DNA of 64,000 bases, taken from contig NC_064771.1 of NCBI RefSeq assembly GCF_011397635.1, positions 18,105,379 through 18,169,378 on the forward strand. The letters run 5' to 3'. The translations under genes were made by a program, and so were the position numbers. The notes beneath the pieces were generated by a model, which did not search any database, was not told the DNA's origin, and was given only the letters and a program-made list of their open reading frames with translations. Source of the stretch: Epinephelus fuscoguttatus. Taxonomy: Eukaryota; Chordata; Actinopteri; Perciformes; Serranidae. Shown here piece by piece: positions 1-28,689 of the stretch (positions are counted from its first letter, which is position 1; each line of letters starts with the position of its first letter).

Positions 1-45
1 TTAAAATACCATAGTTAAAAGACTAAGAGCTAAGAGAGAAGCTAC

Positions 46-191
46 CTTGAGTCCGATGATGCGTTTCTTCCAAGAGCGTATACCAGAGTGGTAGATCTCA
101 GTGAGGGCCTGGTGGGACAACCGCACGTCAATGCCCTCTGGGGTGACGGTGAACTGGAAGGCCACCGCCTGGTGGGCTTCTGCCATGGTGA
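46..191 (-). CDS. cpt1a: carnitine O-palmitoyltransferase 1, first coding exon (CPT1A-like), gene partial
   Basis: CPT1 sits in the outer mitochondrial membrane and transfers long-chain acyl groups from CoA to carnitine, the malonyl-CoA-sensitive step that admits fatty acids to beta-oxidation. The exon begins after an acceptor (tgcacag, AG at 193-192). Its ATG is at 186-184, and 47 codons end at donor AAG|gtagct (exon end 46). The peptide starts [16 protein letters not shown] and includes [10 protein letters not shown], the conserved CPT1 N-terminal regulatory segment that precedes the first membrane helix. Stopping after residue 47 fits my memory of the mammalian CPT1A exon boundary. All later exons, including the catalytic domain, lie left of the window. 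The sequence is CPT1A-like, but the brsk1/prr12/irf3 neighbourhood corresponds to the human CPT1C region, so the paralogue name is uncertain; that it is a CPT1 is secure. Confidence 0.85.
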
Positions 192-2356
192 CTGTGCACG
201 ATGAGAGGGACAGAGGGAGGGACAGAGACAAGGAGAGGAAAAGGCAAGTGGGAATGTGTGTTTAACACAGTCTGTTAAATCTCAGTTGCCTTAGTCAAAC
301 ACAAGAACACTGAATGACCACGGTGAGACAACTGATCTCAGGCGAAAATGGAAGTCATGTGCAAATACTAGCATTCTTATGTAAAAAACATTTGTTAATA
401 TTTGAATGGAGCCCAGCTTAGATGTACATACGCATGTGTGCCTGCAAACATACACACACAAACACATATATTGCTACACATTCTTTTTAAATTCAGAAAT
501 AATGAACAGCATCACCTTTTGTCGCAAAAACAAGCCTTCTGCCAGATAATAAAGATAATTCTTAGGATGACTGATCACTCTTTCATTGCTATCGAGACAT
601 CCCTGCCTGCTCTTGGAGTTTGTGCTGAGAAAGAATACACAACACTCCCTATGAGCCCTCAAATATGACATTTAGGTACCCTGGGGGCAGACTACGACAC
701 TGAGAACTGCATGCAAGCTGTCAATAAGAATAACATGCAAGAAGCAAAAGCAACAAAATGCTTTGTAAACTGAAAATGCAATTCATGTGTGTGACTGCAA
801 TGCAGCAGCGGACGGGAAAATGAGCCCTGAAGGTGGTAGCAAGTGCTGTGAAAGGACTTGCGGATGATTCATCAAACTGATGATGAATTGCAAAACTTGT
901 GCACGTGTATGCGCCTGGCAAAACACATTCATCTGATGCATTAGCATTTTTAAGGGAATCTCAAAAAGAAACATTATTTATGAGTCCTTTCAAATGCAAA
1001 GTCAGCTTGAAACTGATAGAGTCTGATGGCAAAGCGCTGACTGGCTGCTGATGCCATTTGGTCTATTTGTTTAAGGCAATAACTGCGTCTCTTCACACAG
1101 GGAATTGATTTCCCTCCACAAATAGGCTATGGATAATGCCCTGAGGTGGAGTCACTGGACTGCACCCCTGCGGAGGCCACGTCTGCTCTGGTTGTGTGTG
1201 TTATAAACAGGCAAACACACACACACTATTCCCTCACTGTCCCCAGGTCCCATTAAGCAGGGCTCGACAGAAATGGCTGCCAACCATTTTGGGAAACTGG
1301 CAACCAATTCTTGGCCTCTGGTTGCCATCAGTGGCATTGTTTACTATAAAAATTACTTAAAATTTCCTATCGATACCACCAAAATATCATTATCATCAAG
1401 ACTTTTGGCCACAACAACTGTGTAGTGAAAACCTGATATCGTGCAAGCCTTGATTGTATCTTAATTAGCCTACTTAAAATTCAAGATGACTAAAAATGGC
1501 GACCATATTTTCAGTTTCAGCAACCAAAAGCTGATGCCTGCTTGCCAGGCTGACTTTTAAAAGTTAGCATCAAGCCTTCTCGAGGCTCTGCTCTTTACGT
1601 CAGATCTGGCAGATACAGTCATTCCTGTTCCAAGAACAAACAGCAGTAAATTTCAGCCCCCTTCTTTTACTGCCAACGCAGACACAACACACCTGCTCAC
1701 TTCAGCGCTGACTGCACACTCACTAAGGAGCCACTTAATGAAACGCTGGTCCCGCTAAATTTTTATTACCAATATCCCTTTGACTGGAATAAATGTCATG
1801 AGAGCTTAATCTGCATTGACAGCAGGGTAATCCCGAGCATCTCTGCAACTTGGATTCCCAATTTACTTAGAGCTCAAGTCTTTAGAGCTGTTACAAAAAA
1901 AGACAACCAGACAATGATGCAGCTTAACAATGATATTTTAATTCAGCAGCAAATATAGTATAATTTAATAGAGTAATTAATGAGGGGAATGGGCTATGAA
2001 TAGTAAAGTCTGTTCACAGTTTAAAGGTTTTTAAAGGGGAAAAGGGGTTTTGTTTTCTGAGACCTGACACAACCCTGTACCTTTTCCTTACTTGGCACGA
2101 GGACTTAACATCAACTAAACAAATGTGAATTCTGAATTTTGGAAAACTGCCAAACAGAAAGCAAGCAGATCAATATTAAACAGGAAGAGGACAGGAGAGA
2201 CTGGGGTCAGTGTGTGTCAACTACGTGACAGGTAAACACACCTCTGAGGTCTTCAGACCTCCGGTAAAGTATGCAAAATACATATGAGACCATAAGTGTA
2301 TTAGACTTGAGATACATAATTCAGGCCTGACACCAAACAAAATGGACAGGAGCAAT

Positions 2357-2916
2357 AGAGCTGCAACAATTTGATGATTAATCAGTTAGGCAGTCAACAA
2401 AAATTAACTGGCCACTATTTTGATAATTGAATAATAGTTTTTAGTCTTTTTTAAAAATTTTCTGGTTTCATGCTTCTTAAATGTGAGAATTTGAGGCTCT
2501 TCTTTGTCGTACATGATAATAAACTAAATAGCTGTGGATTTTTGGACTATTACGATAAAACATACCATTTGAAGATGTCACATTAAGCTCTGGAAAATTA
2601 CTCAGGGCATGTTTCATAATTTTCTGATATCATTGACAAAATGAGTAATCGTTTAATCAAGAAAATAATTGGCAGATTAATAAATAATTGCAAAAGGACT
2701 CCCGCACACTGTCTAACTTGCAATATAAAATTTATTTGCGACGTTTCGGTACTAGACCTTCCCTTTGCCTGATGAAGGTCTAGTAGACAGTGTGCGGGAG
2801 TCATTTTGCAATTTTTTGGTCTTCTCTCTCCAACGCACCTGTCTTGTTTTAATAGATGTGCAAAGTGATTTCCTTTGTTCTAGATTAATTAATAATAAAA
2901 ATAATTGTTAGTTGCA
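2357..2916. mobile_element. decayed hAT-type MITE interrupted by an insertion
   Basis: The left end reads tagagctgcaacaatt near 2365 and the right end reads aataattgttagttgcag near 2895-2912. These resemble the TAGGGCTGCAACTAACGATT termini of a very common teleost hAT MITE family. The internal text (tttctggtttcatgcttctt, ttgaagatgtca) also fits that family. The body is broken at about 2685 by a second element and resumes near 2881. No coding capacity is seen. Outer ends are approximate. Confidence 0.6.
2685..2813. mobile_element. fold-back insertion nested in the hAT-type MITE
   Basis: The left arm (about 2685-2714, containing actcccgcacactgtct) is repeated in inverse orientation at about 2785-2813 (agacagtgtgcgggagt). 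Inside lies a second inverted pair, actagacctt (2751-2760) and aaggtctagt (2775-2784), next to gacgtttcgg. The sequence agattaat flanks the break on both sides (near 2673 and 2882), as expected for a target-site duplication or a shared host motif. Confidence 0.55.
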
Positions 2917-3258
2917 GTAAAAAACTTGATAAAATACAGAATGAATGTAATTTTTGTTTTCTTCAAGTGAGATACATTAAACAACCAAAAGATGAAAAAA
3001 AACTTCAACCATGTATATTTGTTTAAATAATAATAAAGTAGAAAAAATACAAACAAACAAACTAAATTTCACATTTAAATCCCTCATTCTATTGTTTGAC
3101 AGCGACTTAGTCCCTTCAAGATTTACATGTTTGTTTTACAGCGTTTTGCCCTCCAGTGTGTAACGGCAGTTTCAGTTAAGAGTGACAAAAAGTAACTACT
3201 CAATAACTTAAAAGTAAAGACTAAATATATTAAAAGCAAAGTGAGGACCTACTGAAAC

Positions 3259-3260
<2 letters not shown>

Positions 3261-3305
<45 letters not shown>
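3261..3305. repeat. (CA)n microsatellite
   Basis: About 22 uninterrupted CA units lie in cpt1 intron 1. It is probably length-polymorphic. Confidence 0.95.
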
Positions 3306-3309
<4 letters not shown>

Positions 3310-4958
3310 ACAGATATAGTCTAGCTCTGCCTTATCAGAACTTGGCTAACCTTTTCCTGCAGTCTGCCCAGCAATGAATAAATAAAAGATGGAAAATAGC
3401 TGTATAGTTACAGAACTATGCCCCCATTATGGCAACAACTAAAAATGGAATATCGTCAGGTTAATGTTATCATACTAACTCAAGACACACAGATACCGGA
3501 CAAAAAATATCCTTGAATTTTGATCTCTGAAGTACTGTTACATATTATTTTTGCGTTTGAAATTGCCAAAAACACAAATATCCTGCACAACCCAAACAAG
3601 TGACAAATGGTACAATTAGCCAAGGTTATATATGAACCACTGTGTGGACATGTTCTCATTTGAAGCTGATATCACTGTACTGTACTCAGCTTGGGTTACT
3701 TTTAATCATTTCCAGACCTTAAAAAGATAAAGCTAAGTCTTGTCACAGCTTCAAACTCCTGTGCTCAGAGCTCTGTCAAATCCATCTTTCAGATACCAGA
3801 TACGACTGTTTAGATGTGTACACAAACTCCTTTACTGGTAGCTCTCACGAAATGTTCACGTACAAGGTCGTGAGGGGGCAATCCTATTATACATCTATGT
3901 GGCAATCATATGGACTCTTCTGGTCAGCTTGATAAACAAGACCCGATATGAACTCAGCCATAACCATGCCTCATTACCCAAGGTGACCTACTATTTATTA
4001 TTCAATGGTTTACTATGGAGCTCCTTATATAAATATATATATGGCAAAATTAGCATCAAATTTAAATGACTTCAAACATCAATTGTTTAAGATCTGCTGA
4101 GTATTTAAACTTCATAACTTTGTCTTTGAGCACTATATCTAAATAAAGTTATTATCTATTGGTGGAGGAATTCAAGGGTGCACACTGGTATCTCAGGCTA
4201 GGCTTACATAGTGAGTGTGTTATCATTTTGGGACATGTACACCTTTAACCCAGACATTTAAACTAGACAGAGCTATAAAGCCACTGTAAGCCATTACCTT
4301 AATTACTGCCATTGTTATGAGGAAGGACTGGCAAGAGTTGTGCATGTTTCAGTGTTTCACAAGCAGAAACTGGCTACTGTGTTAACTCTGTAGAGAAGCA
4401 TCAATAAAGGCATGCACTGTGCCATTAACTAAGAGCCATATGGCAGAAAAACGTCAGTCAACAACTGTTTGTTAAGCAAATAACGTTAACGTTAACGTCA
4501 ACAGTCAAGTTGATCCTCCAGCTCTTCCAACAAAGTCAGCCCGAATTAAAGAGCAGACATGAAGTGTGAAAAAAGGGGGTGACGTTATTTTATAGCTAGC
4601 TAGCATTTGCATCTTATTTTTTTTTTAAAAAAAGGTCATGTTTGGGCGTGAACACAAAGTAAAATTTAATTCAGCAGTCACAACAGTAATATTACCCTTC
4701 TTACGCACTTCGTCGTCAACCTCGTATTCTTATTTAATCTCAAAGCGTCACACTTCCCTGTTAGCTATTCTGCCAATTATTCGGAAAGCCAAGCTGACGC
4801 TAGCTAACGTTTAAACTACAGTAGGTATGAAAATTAACGTTAGCAGCTGCTAGTGTTGGCTAGCCAATGGTCCAGCCCATTAGCTACACACTAACGGCTG
4901 CTGATGGAGAGTCTTCATCACAACGCACCATAACACTGTCACAGCCGTGTTAGCATAC

Positions 4959-5170
4959 CTGTTGTTGTTGTTGTTTACGCAATGTCGAGGGTCCAGAGTT
5001 GCAGGAAAACGACGGTTAACTTCTGACGACGACCAAGAGCCCGCTGACTTACTGTGATGGCTGTGTCTGAACTGTGTCCTGCTGTGGTCTCGGCCCTCTC
5101 CTCCAGCAGCAACTGTACAAACGTTACAGCTGATGCTGCCTTCAGCGACTGTCGGAAATGTCGCAATCAC
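4959..5170 (-). other. cpt1a: probable non-coding exon 1 and promoter region of cpt1
   Basis: On the minus strand a donor CAACAACAG|gtatgc lies at 4958, at the start of intron 1. The stretch up to about 5170 is CpG-richer than its flanks. A GC box (ggggcggggag) lies at about 5201-5211, just upstream on the minus strand. CPT1A genes usually have a non-coding first exon, so this is the natural candidate. The transcription start was not determined, and small reading frames on both strands here are not convincing proteins. Confidence 0.45.
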
Positions 5171-5429
5171 GCAGTGGAAGCGAGGTGTGTGCTGTGTTTA
5201 AGGGGCGGGGAGAAGCGTTTGTCAACATCTGATTTTAATCTGACGGTTGGAAACTCACTTGACTTTCTATGTCAATAAGGCGGCCTTAAATGCATTGATT
5301 TATAACTGTAGTGCACAAAACAATCCCTTTTTAACTTTCTATTTTTCACTGACAGGATGTTTTAGCATGGGCACTGATTTATGTGGACACTTTCTCTCAA
5401 CAGAAATGCTATATTTGGAATAATTGCAT

Positions 5430-6245
5430 TATATTATATAAGAACAAGCAGGCTGTAAAGTTTGCTCTAGCCTAGAGCTATGGACTCCAGAATAAGGGCT
5501 TCGTTCTAGGACAACATGGTTTCTATTCCTGCAGCTACATTTTATTGGAGTAATTTTGTCAGTGAAATTGACTGGAAGAAAGTTTGGTCCTTTCCACCAA
5601 AGTTTCTTCAAACAGCTAAGGTTCTCAAAAAAGCTTCGATGCAACCACTGAAACATTTCTTAAAAAGTTAAAGTGTGACATAGATATAAATTGCCCTTTT
5701 TGCAAATCCTGAAACTCACTCACATTTATTTTGGTCCTGTAATTTTACATATATGCTATGCAAAGATATTACTAAATATACAGTTGAGAACAGTCAACAG
5801 TCTTTCAAGTTTTACTATTTACTATCGAAATATTATATTTAGGTGCTATGATTACTGTTACAAAGATATTAATGCATTTTTCCTTATTGATCTAATTTTA
5901 CTTAATGGCAAATTTCACCTCAGAAATGTAAATTGACAAACAAAAAACCTAAATTCTTTGCATTTATGAAGGAAATAGAACAATACTTGTCAACAATTTC
6001 TTCCTCAAAAACCAAAAAAAGCCATCAAAATGATAAATGCATGCACTGTCTCCAAAATTTTAAGTGAACTTTTTGTCACAACTCACTTGCATTTTTATTT
6101 CTACCTTTATATATGTTAGATTTGTTTTGCTTTTGTCTTTTTCTGTTCAGTACTGTTTTAGTTGTTTTTTCAATGCTTCATTTGTACATTCTGTACATGT
6201 TGTGTCTGCTCACATTGTATGTTAAAAGTTCAAAATAAAGATTAT
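5430..6245 (+). pseudogene. L1-type LINE ORF2 C-terminal remnant
   Basis: The plus strand, with frameshifts and stops, still reads as the end of a fish L1 ORF2. Near 5565-5600 it gives a WRKVW/SFPPKF-like stretch, and near 5690-5735 a Cys-containing patch before (S)HLFW. Near 5880-6060 come GKFH and KKAIKMINACTVSKI segments. A LINE-like tail follows, with AATAAA at about 6234 and aagattatgaaaaag. Many stop codons make it non-functional. The 5' part of the element is missing. Confidence 0.6.
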
Positions 6246-6786
6246 GAAAAAGACTTTTTATGTAAGATCAATTTGTGTTTTAACGTTTGTCTTATCTTAG
6301 GAATAAAATTCATTCACTGAGACAGTTAAAGTCGGTCTTTGAGTGAAACTGTTGTTCAGACAAACTATCCATACACATTTCTAGTCCCAGCAAAATAAAT
6401 GTTAACTCACTTACTAGATCCTTCTGAAACCTTCACTTCTCACAGTCTTATGTTATGGTGGTGGCGAGTGTTCTGATGAAGTAACCCTGACTGAGTTGGA
6501 AGCTTTGAAGAACTCCATTTGCCAAGAAAACCATAAGATGTGTTGGAAAGCTCTAGGAAAAGCTTGAAAAAGTTTGAACTTTCATACTCATTTTTTCTTT
6601 TTTTAGATTCATGTTGTGATCATTACCATAGCAAATACTACAAATAATGTTTGCATTCAGATGGTAGAACCATAAGAAACAGCCACCTACAATGAACAGA
6701 CACCATTTTAACCCAGTAACTAAATAGACACACACACATGAATTTAGGGTTTATTACTGTAACCATAACAATAAGGTGGATCTCTC

Positions 6787-9238
6787 TTTATTTTGACCAT
6801 CAATTCAATCATAATTGTTCTTTTTATCACAGGCAATAGTTATAATAGTGCACTTTTTATATTTAAATTATGATACAGACATTTCTTTTTTTAAACACCT
6901 TATTCTACTGACCCTTATGAATGGAGAATAGTTTACAATCTTAGCCAGAGTTGGGTCAATGAGACGTGAAGAAGGTGGTGTGGTGATGAGAAAGATGAAA
7001 CTGGTGACGGTGAGCAATCAAAGAGTGTGTACGGACAGTGAGGCAAACAACTCTGTACAGTTTCTCTTGTGATGATGGCTACACAGCAGGTGAAGAGGCA
7101 GACAGACAGGTCAAAGGGACAAGGCTTAAAAGCAAGAGATGAAGCGAAGTAGCAAGCGTTTAATGTGCGTGAGAGAAAATTATGTGCCTGTTAGGGTCCG
7201 GCTGTGATAGTTAATGCGGTATTCCTGGGTCAGTCGAAAATCTCCGTACCTGACATCAGCTCAAAATGCATCCGCTGCGAAGTTTTCAGCTCACTCTTGC
7301 TCGGTCGTCATCCACCTGTCTCACACACACGATCCAGTTACCGAAGATAAGCGTGATATAAATGAAGCGAGATGAAATCAACTTGTCAGCACTGCTATCA
7401 AAGTCTTTCCTCTTCTCAGAAAGAAGCGCAAAAAAAGAGTGATTACAAGAAATGAATTAGAATTCTTGAATTAGCTCTTGATATATTTTTGTTGGCGTAA
7501 AATCTAGTTTGTAGACAAATACATGACAACCACGTGAACAAATAAATAAATATAAATAAATAAATAAATAAATAAATAAATAGATGGATAGGCATGTGGA
7601 CAAATATAAAAAAAGAAATACAATTAAAATAAACAACTGTAGCACTGTGTATCTCTCTGAAAACACTCTGCACTTTTGTTGCATATTGTGCTGTATGGAA
7701 GACTGGTGAAACACATCGACTACTCTGATAGAGTGCTGGAGTGACACATGACCGTCTGAGTTGCTACGTCTGCTCGCAGAAATGGCGCGACTCTCGGCGA
7801 TGAGCGTGGGTGCAGTGATGGACTACTTGGCTTGTTGGTGAACACTGAAGTGAGGAGCATGGGGTGGGGTGGTGGGGGGTGGGGGGGTTAGGAGACTCTT
7901 TGCTTGCTTCCCATTTTGAAGTCCCGTTCAACAAGGAATTGACATCGCAAGCCGTTTTAAAGTCTGGCATTATGAAAATGTCCATTGATGGATTTCCTTT
8001 GCTTTTTTTTGTCGTCGTTTTTGTTTTGTTTTGTTGTTGAGTCAGTACATGAATACTATGGCGATAGGAGACAAGCTCAACGAGAAGGGTGGCGTCTGTT
8101 CGATCCACAGGCCGGGGAATGCTCTTCTCATTCAATCTGGGCACAAACAGCTGTGATGAGGTTCATGGAACTATTCACTCATAGTGTTTTTTTTTCTTTT
8201 CATCATATAGTAATGTTCATATTTCTGTTCAAATCAAAAATACTTTTCTTCAGAGCAACAAGGGGTCCAATGCGGAAAATCTTAGATGCATTGTTTCGTA
8301 TTGTCTCTGAGTAGAAAGAAAATACAAAAGAATCAAAACATTTAACTTTAAACAAACGCCTTCTTAAAAAAAAAACCAACTCCTCCAACCTCCCTCGACA
8401 CTGTTTTCAATTGCTGCTATCACTGTGCTACTGACATCCTCAAAAGAAACGTGTAAACAATAAATAAAACTAAATAAAAAAATATCTTTTTTTTTTTCAC
8501 ATTCACTTACTTAGCTTACTTTGTTGGTTTTCTTTACGTCAGGAGAAGACACTGCTGGAAAATTCCAGGATGTAGTTTCTCCTGAGAAAATCAGGACCTT
8601 TTGTTTTCAGCTCGTCACCACTCGGTGAAGTGGGAGCAGGTTGCAAACTCTTAAGGTTCATCTATGATTTCTCTCAGTATGGACTGGTATTTGCATGTCG
8701 CTTGATAATGATATGAGCGGTTAATCTTTTAAGAGTAATCTTGAGAACCATCACAAGACCGTTATTTCTTTTTGGTGTCAGATACTGTATTATAATGATA
8801 TGGTAGACTAGCCTATCTGATCGTTTCAGCATCCTTTAGCAGGCTGATTTGCTAACTGGCATGCACATTAGCACTTCAAAATTCCTAGTTTTGATCTGTG
8901 AAGCTGTATCTATGATGGATACCAAACTGCTCATTCAAATATTATTTTTTTTTTTTTTATCATTAAAGGGTGATTCCTTAACACTTCGTTCTCATTTAAG
9001 GGTAGGAATCCTGGTGATCCAAAACGTCAAAAGAATGTCGAGTTGGTAAAAAAAAAAAGAAGAAGAAGAAAAAAAAAGCATGACGGCTCAATCCTTGCTA
9101 TGGTCAAGCACCTTCAATAACTTAGTCAAGGAAGAATAGGAGTAGCTCATGGCTTGCAGGGATACTGGGTGATGAAGTTACACTGTCTTCTGTCCGCTGT
9201 GGTTCAGGCACCCTGCTGCGTGGTCTCGCTTTTCTATC
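6787..9238 (-). other. brsk1: probable 3' UTR of brsk1
   Basis: Downstream of the brsk1 stop codon there is no further coding match for 2.4 kb. The first plausible minus-strand AATAAA is at 6792-6787, before the cpt1 promoter. The stretch is AT-rich and contains an (AAAT)n run at about 7541-7581 and a G-rich tract near 7860-7890. The 3' end is inferred only from the poly(A) signal. Confidence 0.35.
7541..7581. repeat. (AAAT)n microsatellite
   Basis: AAAT/TAAA units repeat with one interruption. Translations of this run on the minus strand give a meaningless FIYLFIYL peptide. Confidence 0.9.
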
Positions 9239-25274
<16,036 letters not shown>

Positions 25275-25404
25275 GGCCGGAGGCAGCGGACGGGACGCTG
25301 CCTGTTAGGGGACACTGGGGTGCTTTGGCCCGGCTCTGGCCTCTCTGAAGCACTGGTGTCTCACAGGTGTTTTCACTGAAAATGAGGTGAAGCACAACTT
25401 AGAG

Positions 25405-26383
25405 CAGTGGTTCCCAACCTTTTTCTTTAAGGGGCCCATTTTTTAATCTTTGAGTAAAGTGATGACCCTTAACTAAATGACATATTTTATGGATATTTCG
25501 TATGTAGTGCATAACAATAGTGACACTGATAAACTGATGTTGTTGATGTGTTCAAAGAAGTCTTTTAGACCGTATGCCCTGTTTTCTTTTTTTCTTTATT
25601 TTGTTTTGTATTTTGTTTGTTTTTGTGCCTTGTGGTATTTTAGATGGCGTTGTGTAACGTCTTGGCCAAGGGACTACAGATAAAAAATAGCCTTTTGGCT
25701 AATTCTGACATTTTTATGCCATGTGTATCTATTAATTTGCACTGTCCCTTCTTAAATAAACTAAACTAGTCGAAACTAAACTAAACTGATAAACTGTACA
25801 ATTAACCCAAATAGGGAATGCAATGACTGCAGGAAGTGTGTGTAAAAAAAGAGTGGTTTGGATGAATTTTGAACAGATTATTTCCTTTGAATTTTACATT
25901 AAAGGTGAGTTTAACTTTTTTTTGTAAAATGCCTCGTCTGTATTATATTTCTTATTTTTAATCATCATGCATACAAGGTTGGGTTTTTTTTTTTTTGTTG
26001 CCAAATTCAGTGTTTTCTTCTCTCTTGCGTTTGGCAATTGTTCTACAAGCTCTGTGGTTGTTTTAACTGCATACTTTTCAAAATCAGGTCGGGCCGTTAA
26101 GCAGAAAGTGAAGACTCTGTGAATATAGCCTGTGTTCAGGTCTTCACTGTGCCCTTATCATGGGAGATTTTTTAAATTAATAGCTTAAATAATAATCTAA
26201 ACTTTAAAGATGGCAATTTATTTAGCATTCTTCACAAAAATGAATGAAGTGCTGCAAAATAGGCCTACTGTATATTTAAAAAATGTTTTCTTACACCCCT
26301 TAAAATCAAGACGGCCTTGCAGCCCCTCATGAAGCTTTGGTGACCCCTGACAGGTGTCGGGGCCCCCAGGTTGGGAAGCAGTG
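25405..26383. mobile_element. hAT-type non-autonomous element with perfect 8-bp duplication
   Basis: It begins CAGTGGTTCCCAACC and ends aggttgggaagcagtg. The flanking octamers are identical: acttagag at 25397-25404 and again at 26384-26391. The 979-bp interior has poly(T) tracts and short random frames only. It is inserted just upstream of the brsk1 promoter region. Confidence 0.8.
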
Positions 26384-27155
26384 ACTTAGAGGTAGACCTC
26401 TGAAAACTGACTGGCATGCAGCTGTTCAGGAAGCATTGGGACCTTTTACTTTTACTTTAGTAACAATACAGCACAAAAAGAAACAAATTCAATTGCTAGA
26501 GGATGAAACTTTAATTTAGAGGTCATTGTTTTGCGTGTCACAAGTAGGTCTCAAGTTTTTGCACTCAAGCCCCAAGTCAAGACAGACAAATCCCAGATCA
26601 AGTCCCAAGTCCTAAATTTAAAGTTTCACGTCCCAAACAAGTCCTGATGCATGACATATTAACTCATAGGATATGATGCATTGTTAGAACTACACAGCTG
26701 TATGCAAAGCAGTTTGAAAGAGCTCCACCTTGACCAGCTGTGACATAAAAACATTAATTGATCCATACATAACAAAGAGACATTAATACAGAATGTGATA
26801 AATAAAAGTGAGCGGAAGGGACCACTGTGTATAATGATATTCTTTACGTTGTTGAATACTTTTACTCAAGGACCTGACTGCTTCCTCCACCTCTGTCTGT
26901 TACATATAAAACTCCTGCACTCATAAACATTTTACTCAAGTAGCCTACAGATATTAACGACAGAATGTGCATGTCAGAACTAAATGTAAGCTTCACGTTG
27001 TTCAATTTTCAGTGTTGTTAATGTATAAAATGTATCATGCTTTATAAGATGACCATATGTTTTGTAAAATCTTAATTTCAAAGTGTTTTAATAGCTATCA
27101 ATTACTGGAAGAGAAGTTAGTGGAGTATGGCAGCCGGCCATGGTTCATGCTGACG

Positions 27156-27341
27156 TTAAAGGACACCTTTTTTTTGTTGGTTTCTGACAAATCACAAGTG
27201 GCTTCTGAGTGAGACCGGGCTTGTTATTCAAACGTTTCGTTCTACTTTTCACCCCCCTGCTTTTCTACTCGTTGCCTCACTTCTTTTTACTCTGAAATAC
27301 TCTTTGTGTATTTTTGATTTCAGGGTAAACTGTCCCTTTAA
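27156..27341. mobile_element. short TTAA-bounded MITE
   Basis: It starts TTAAAGGACACC and ends tttcagggtaaactgtccctttaa. This right end closely resembles that of the 548-bp MITE at 12603-13150, and TTAA occurs at both ends. It is 186 bp long and non-coding. Confidence 0.5.
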
Positions 27342-28190
27342 GTCATGTATTTGAATAAATTAAAGCAGAGATGTGGACTTGAGTCACTAGACTCAAGTCA
27401 CAAATTTGACTTGACTTTGACTTGACTCGAGTCACAAATTTGATGCATTCAGACTTGACCTGACAAAATCAAAGAACACTTGCAATTCAACTTAGACTTT
27501 AAAACCAATTACTCGTGACTTCACTTGGACTTGAACCTTTTGACTTGAAAATACTTGATACTTTACCCCAAATCTCAAAGATAAAAAAGAGTATGTTATT
27601 CAAACGCGTCATCCTACTTTCTCTTCCCCCAGCCTTGCTTCTTGTACAGCCTTGTTGCTTCAGGTTTTTAATTCTGACATACTGCTTGTGTAGAAACGAA
27701 ACAAAGAATTATTTTTTACAGTGTATCTGTTTTAAATGTAGACTTGTTTGTTGTCTTCCATCAAGGTAGAAACTACTACTACTTATTTTTAATCGCACTG
27801 AGGTACCTTGATCTCAACAGACTATATGTGTCCCATTAGAACGGACCAGAAAACGGTAGCATGAGTATGTTTCCCATTTCTATTTCTGCTCCATGGTTGG
27901 AGACAAATCCTTCTGGCTGCGTGTAAATCAACCAGCTAGGCGCAGATGAAGATGGGCTTTGGGGAATTATCCGCCCACACACAACATTTCAAATTGAGAT
28001 TTTAGAGATTTTTCAAGGCACTTTACAGATGATACATTCAAATGTCCTACTTACTCTTTTTTATTTGTAAAGCTGTCATTCCTGCTTGATTTGTTTATAT
28101 CAGCATCAAACAGTTTTCAGTTTCCTCCCCAGATGAGGAGGTGTGATGGGTCACTCTTCTTTAAGTGGATGTGCTCATCAGATTTTTGTT

Positions 28191-28192
28191 GT

Positions 28193-28236
<44 letters not shown>
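28191..28236. repeat. (GT)n-(GA)n microsatellite
   Basis: About 18 GT units, with one early interruption, pass into a short GA run. Confidence 0.9.
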
Positions 28237-28237
<1 letters not shown>

Positions 28238-28689
28238 GTTTAAATGTCCCATGAGCTATGCTTGCAGTTAAGACTCTCAGGGACATTACTGCTACATGGT
28301 ATCATCATGTGTCACAAGAATATAACAAAAACAACATTTTTATGCACCAATTTGTGCATTTCTTATATCAATTTATAGTGTAAATGTCTATTTATTTATG
28401 TATTTATTTATATTTATGTATTTATTTTATTTATTTTATCAAAATAAAACTCTATGCTATACTCTATTGCTATAAAGTTGCTATTGGTTATGTTTTCATT
28501 GTTTTAGATATTTAGGGGAACATGTATGTGTCATACCATGGCACCCAGCGGCTTCAGGGGGAAATGCGGGGGGACGAGGACGAAAGGTAAGGCTGCGAAT
28601 GTCAGGGTGGGGCAGGTGGGAGGGGTGGTGGATGGGTCCAACAGAGAGAGCAATGTTCGCGTCTCGTAAGATTCTAAAGCTGAACCCTG

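Larger units (their letters stand above)
192..4958 (-). other. cpt1a: cpt1 intron 1
   Basis: This stretch lies between the probable non-coding first exon and the first coding exon of cpt1. I see no conserved coding signal on either strand. It holds a decayed hAT-type MITE interrupted by a fold-back insertion (about 2357-2916), a (CA)n microsatellite (3261-3305) and a short GTTAAC run near 4482-4502. Short reading frames here look random. The intron call depends on the non-coding exon being right. Confidence 0.5.
26392..28685. other. intergenic DNA with repeat fragments
   Basis: No gene is seen. A short TTAA-bounded MITE fragment (27156-27341) has an end resembling the element at 12603. Repeats of the gacttgagtcac type lie at about 26540-26640 and 27357-27600; the latter recurs inverted at about 29930-30060. 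A (GT)n/(GA)n run (28191-28236) and TTTA-rich DNA (28390-28440) follow. Confidence 0.5.

Noticed and set aside
5054-5278. 74-codon plus-strand frame overlapping the cpt1 promoter
   Set aside because: It is antisense to the probable non-coding exon and resembles no protein; CpG-rich promoter DNA often has open frames.
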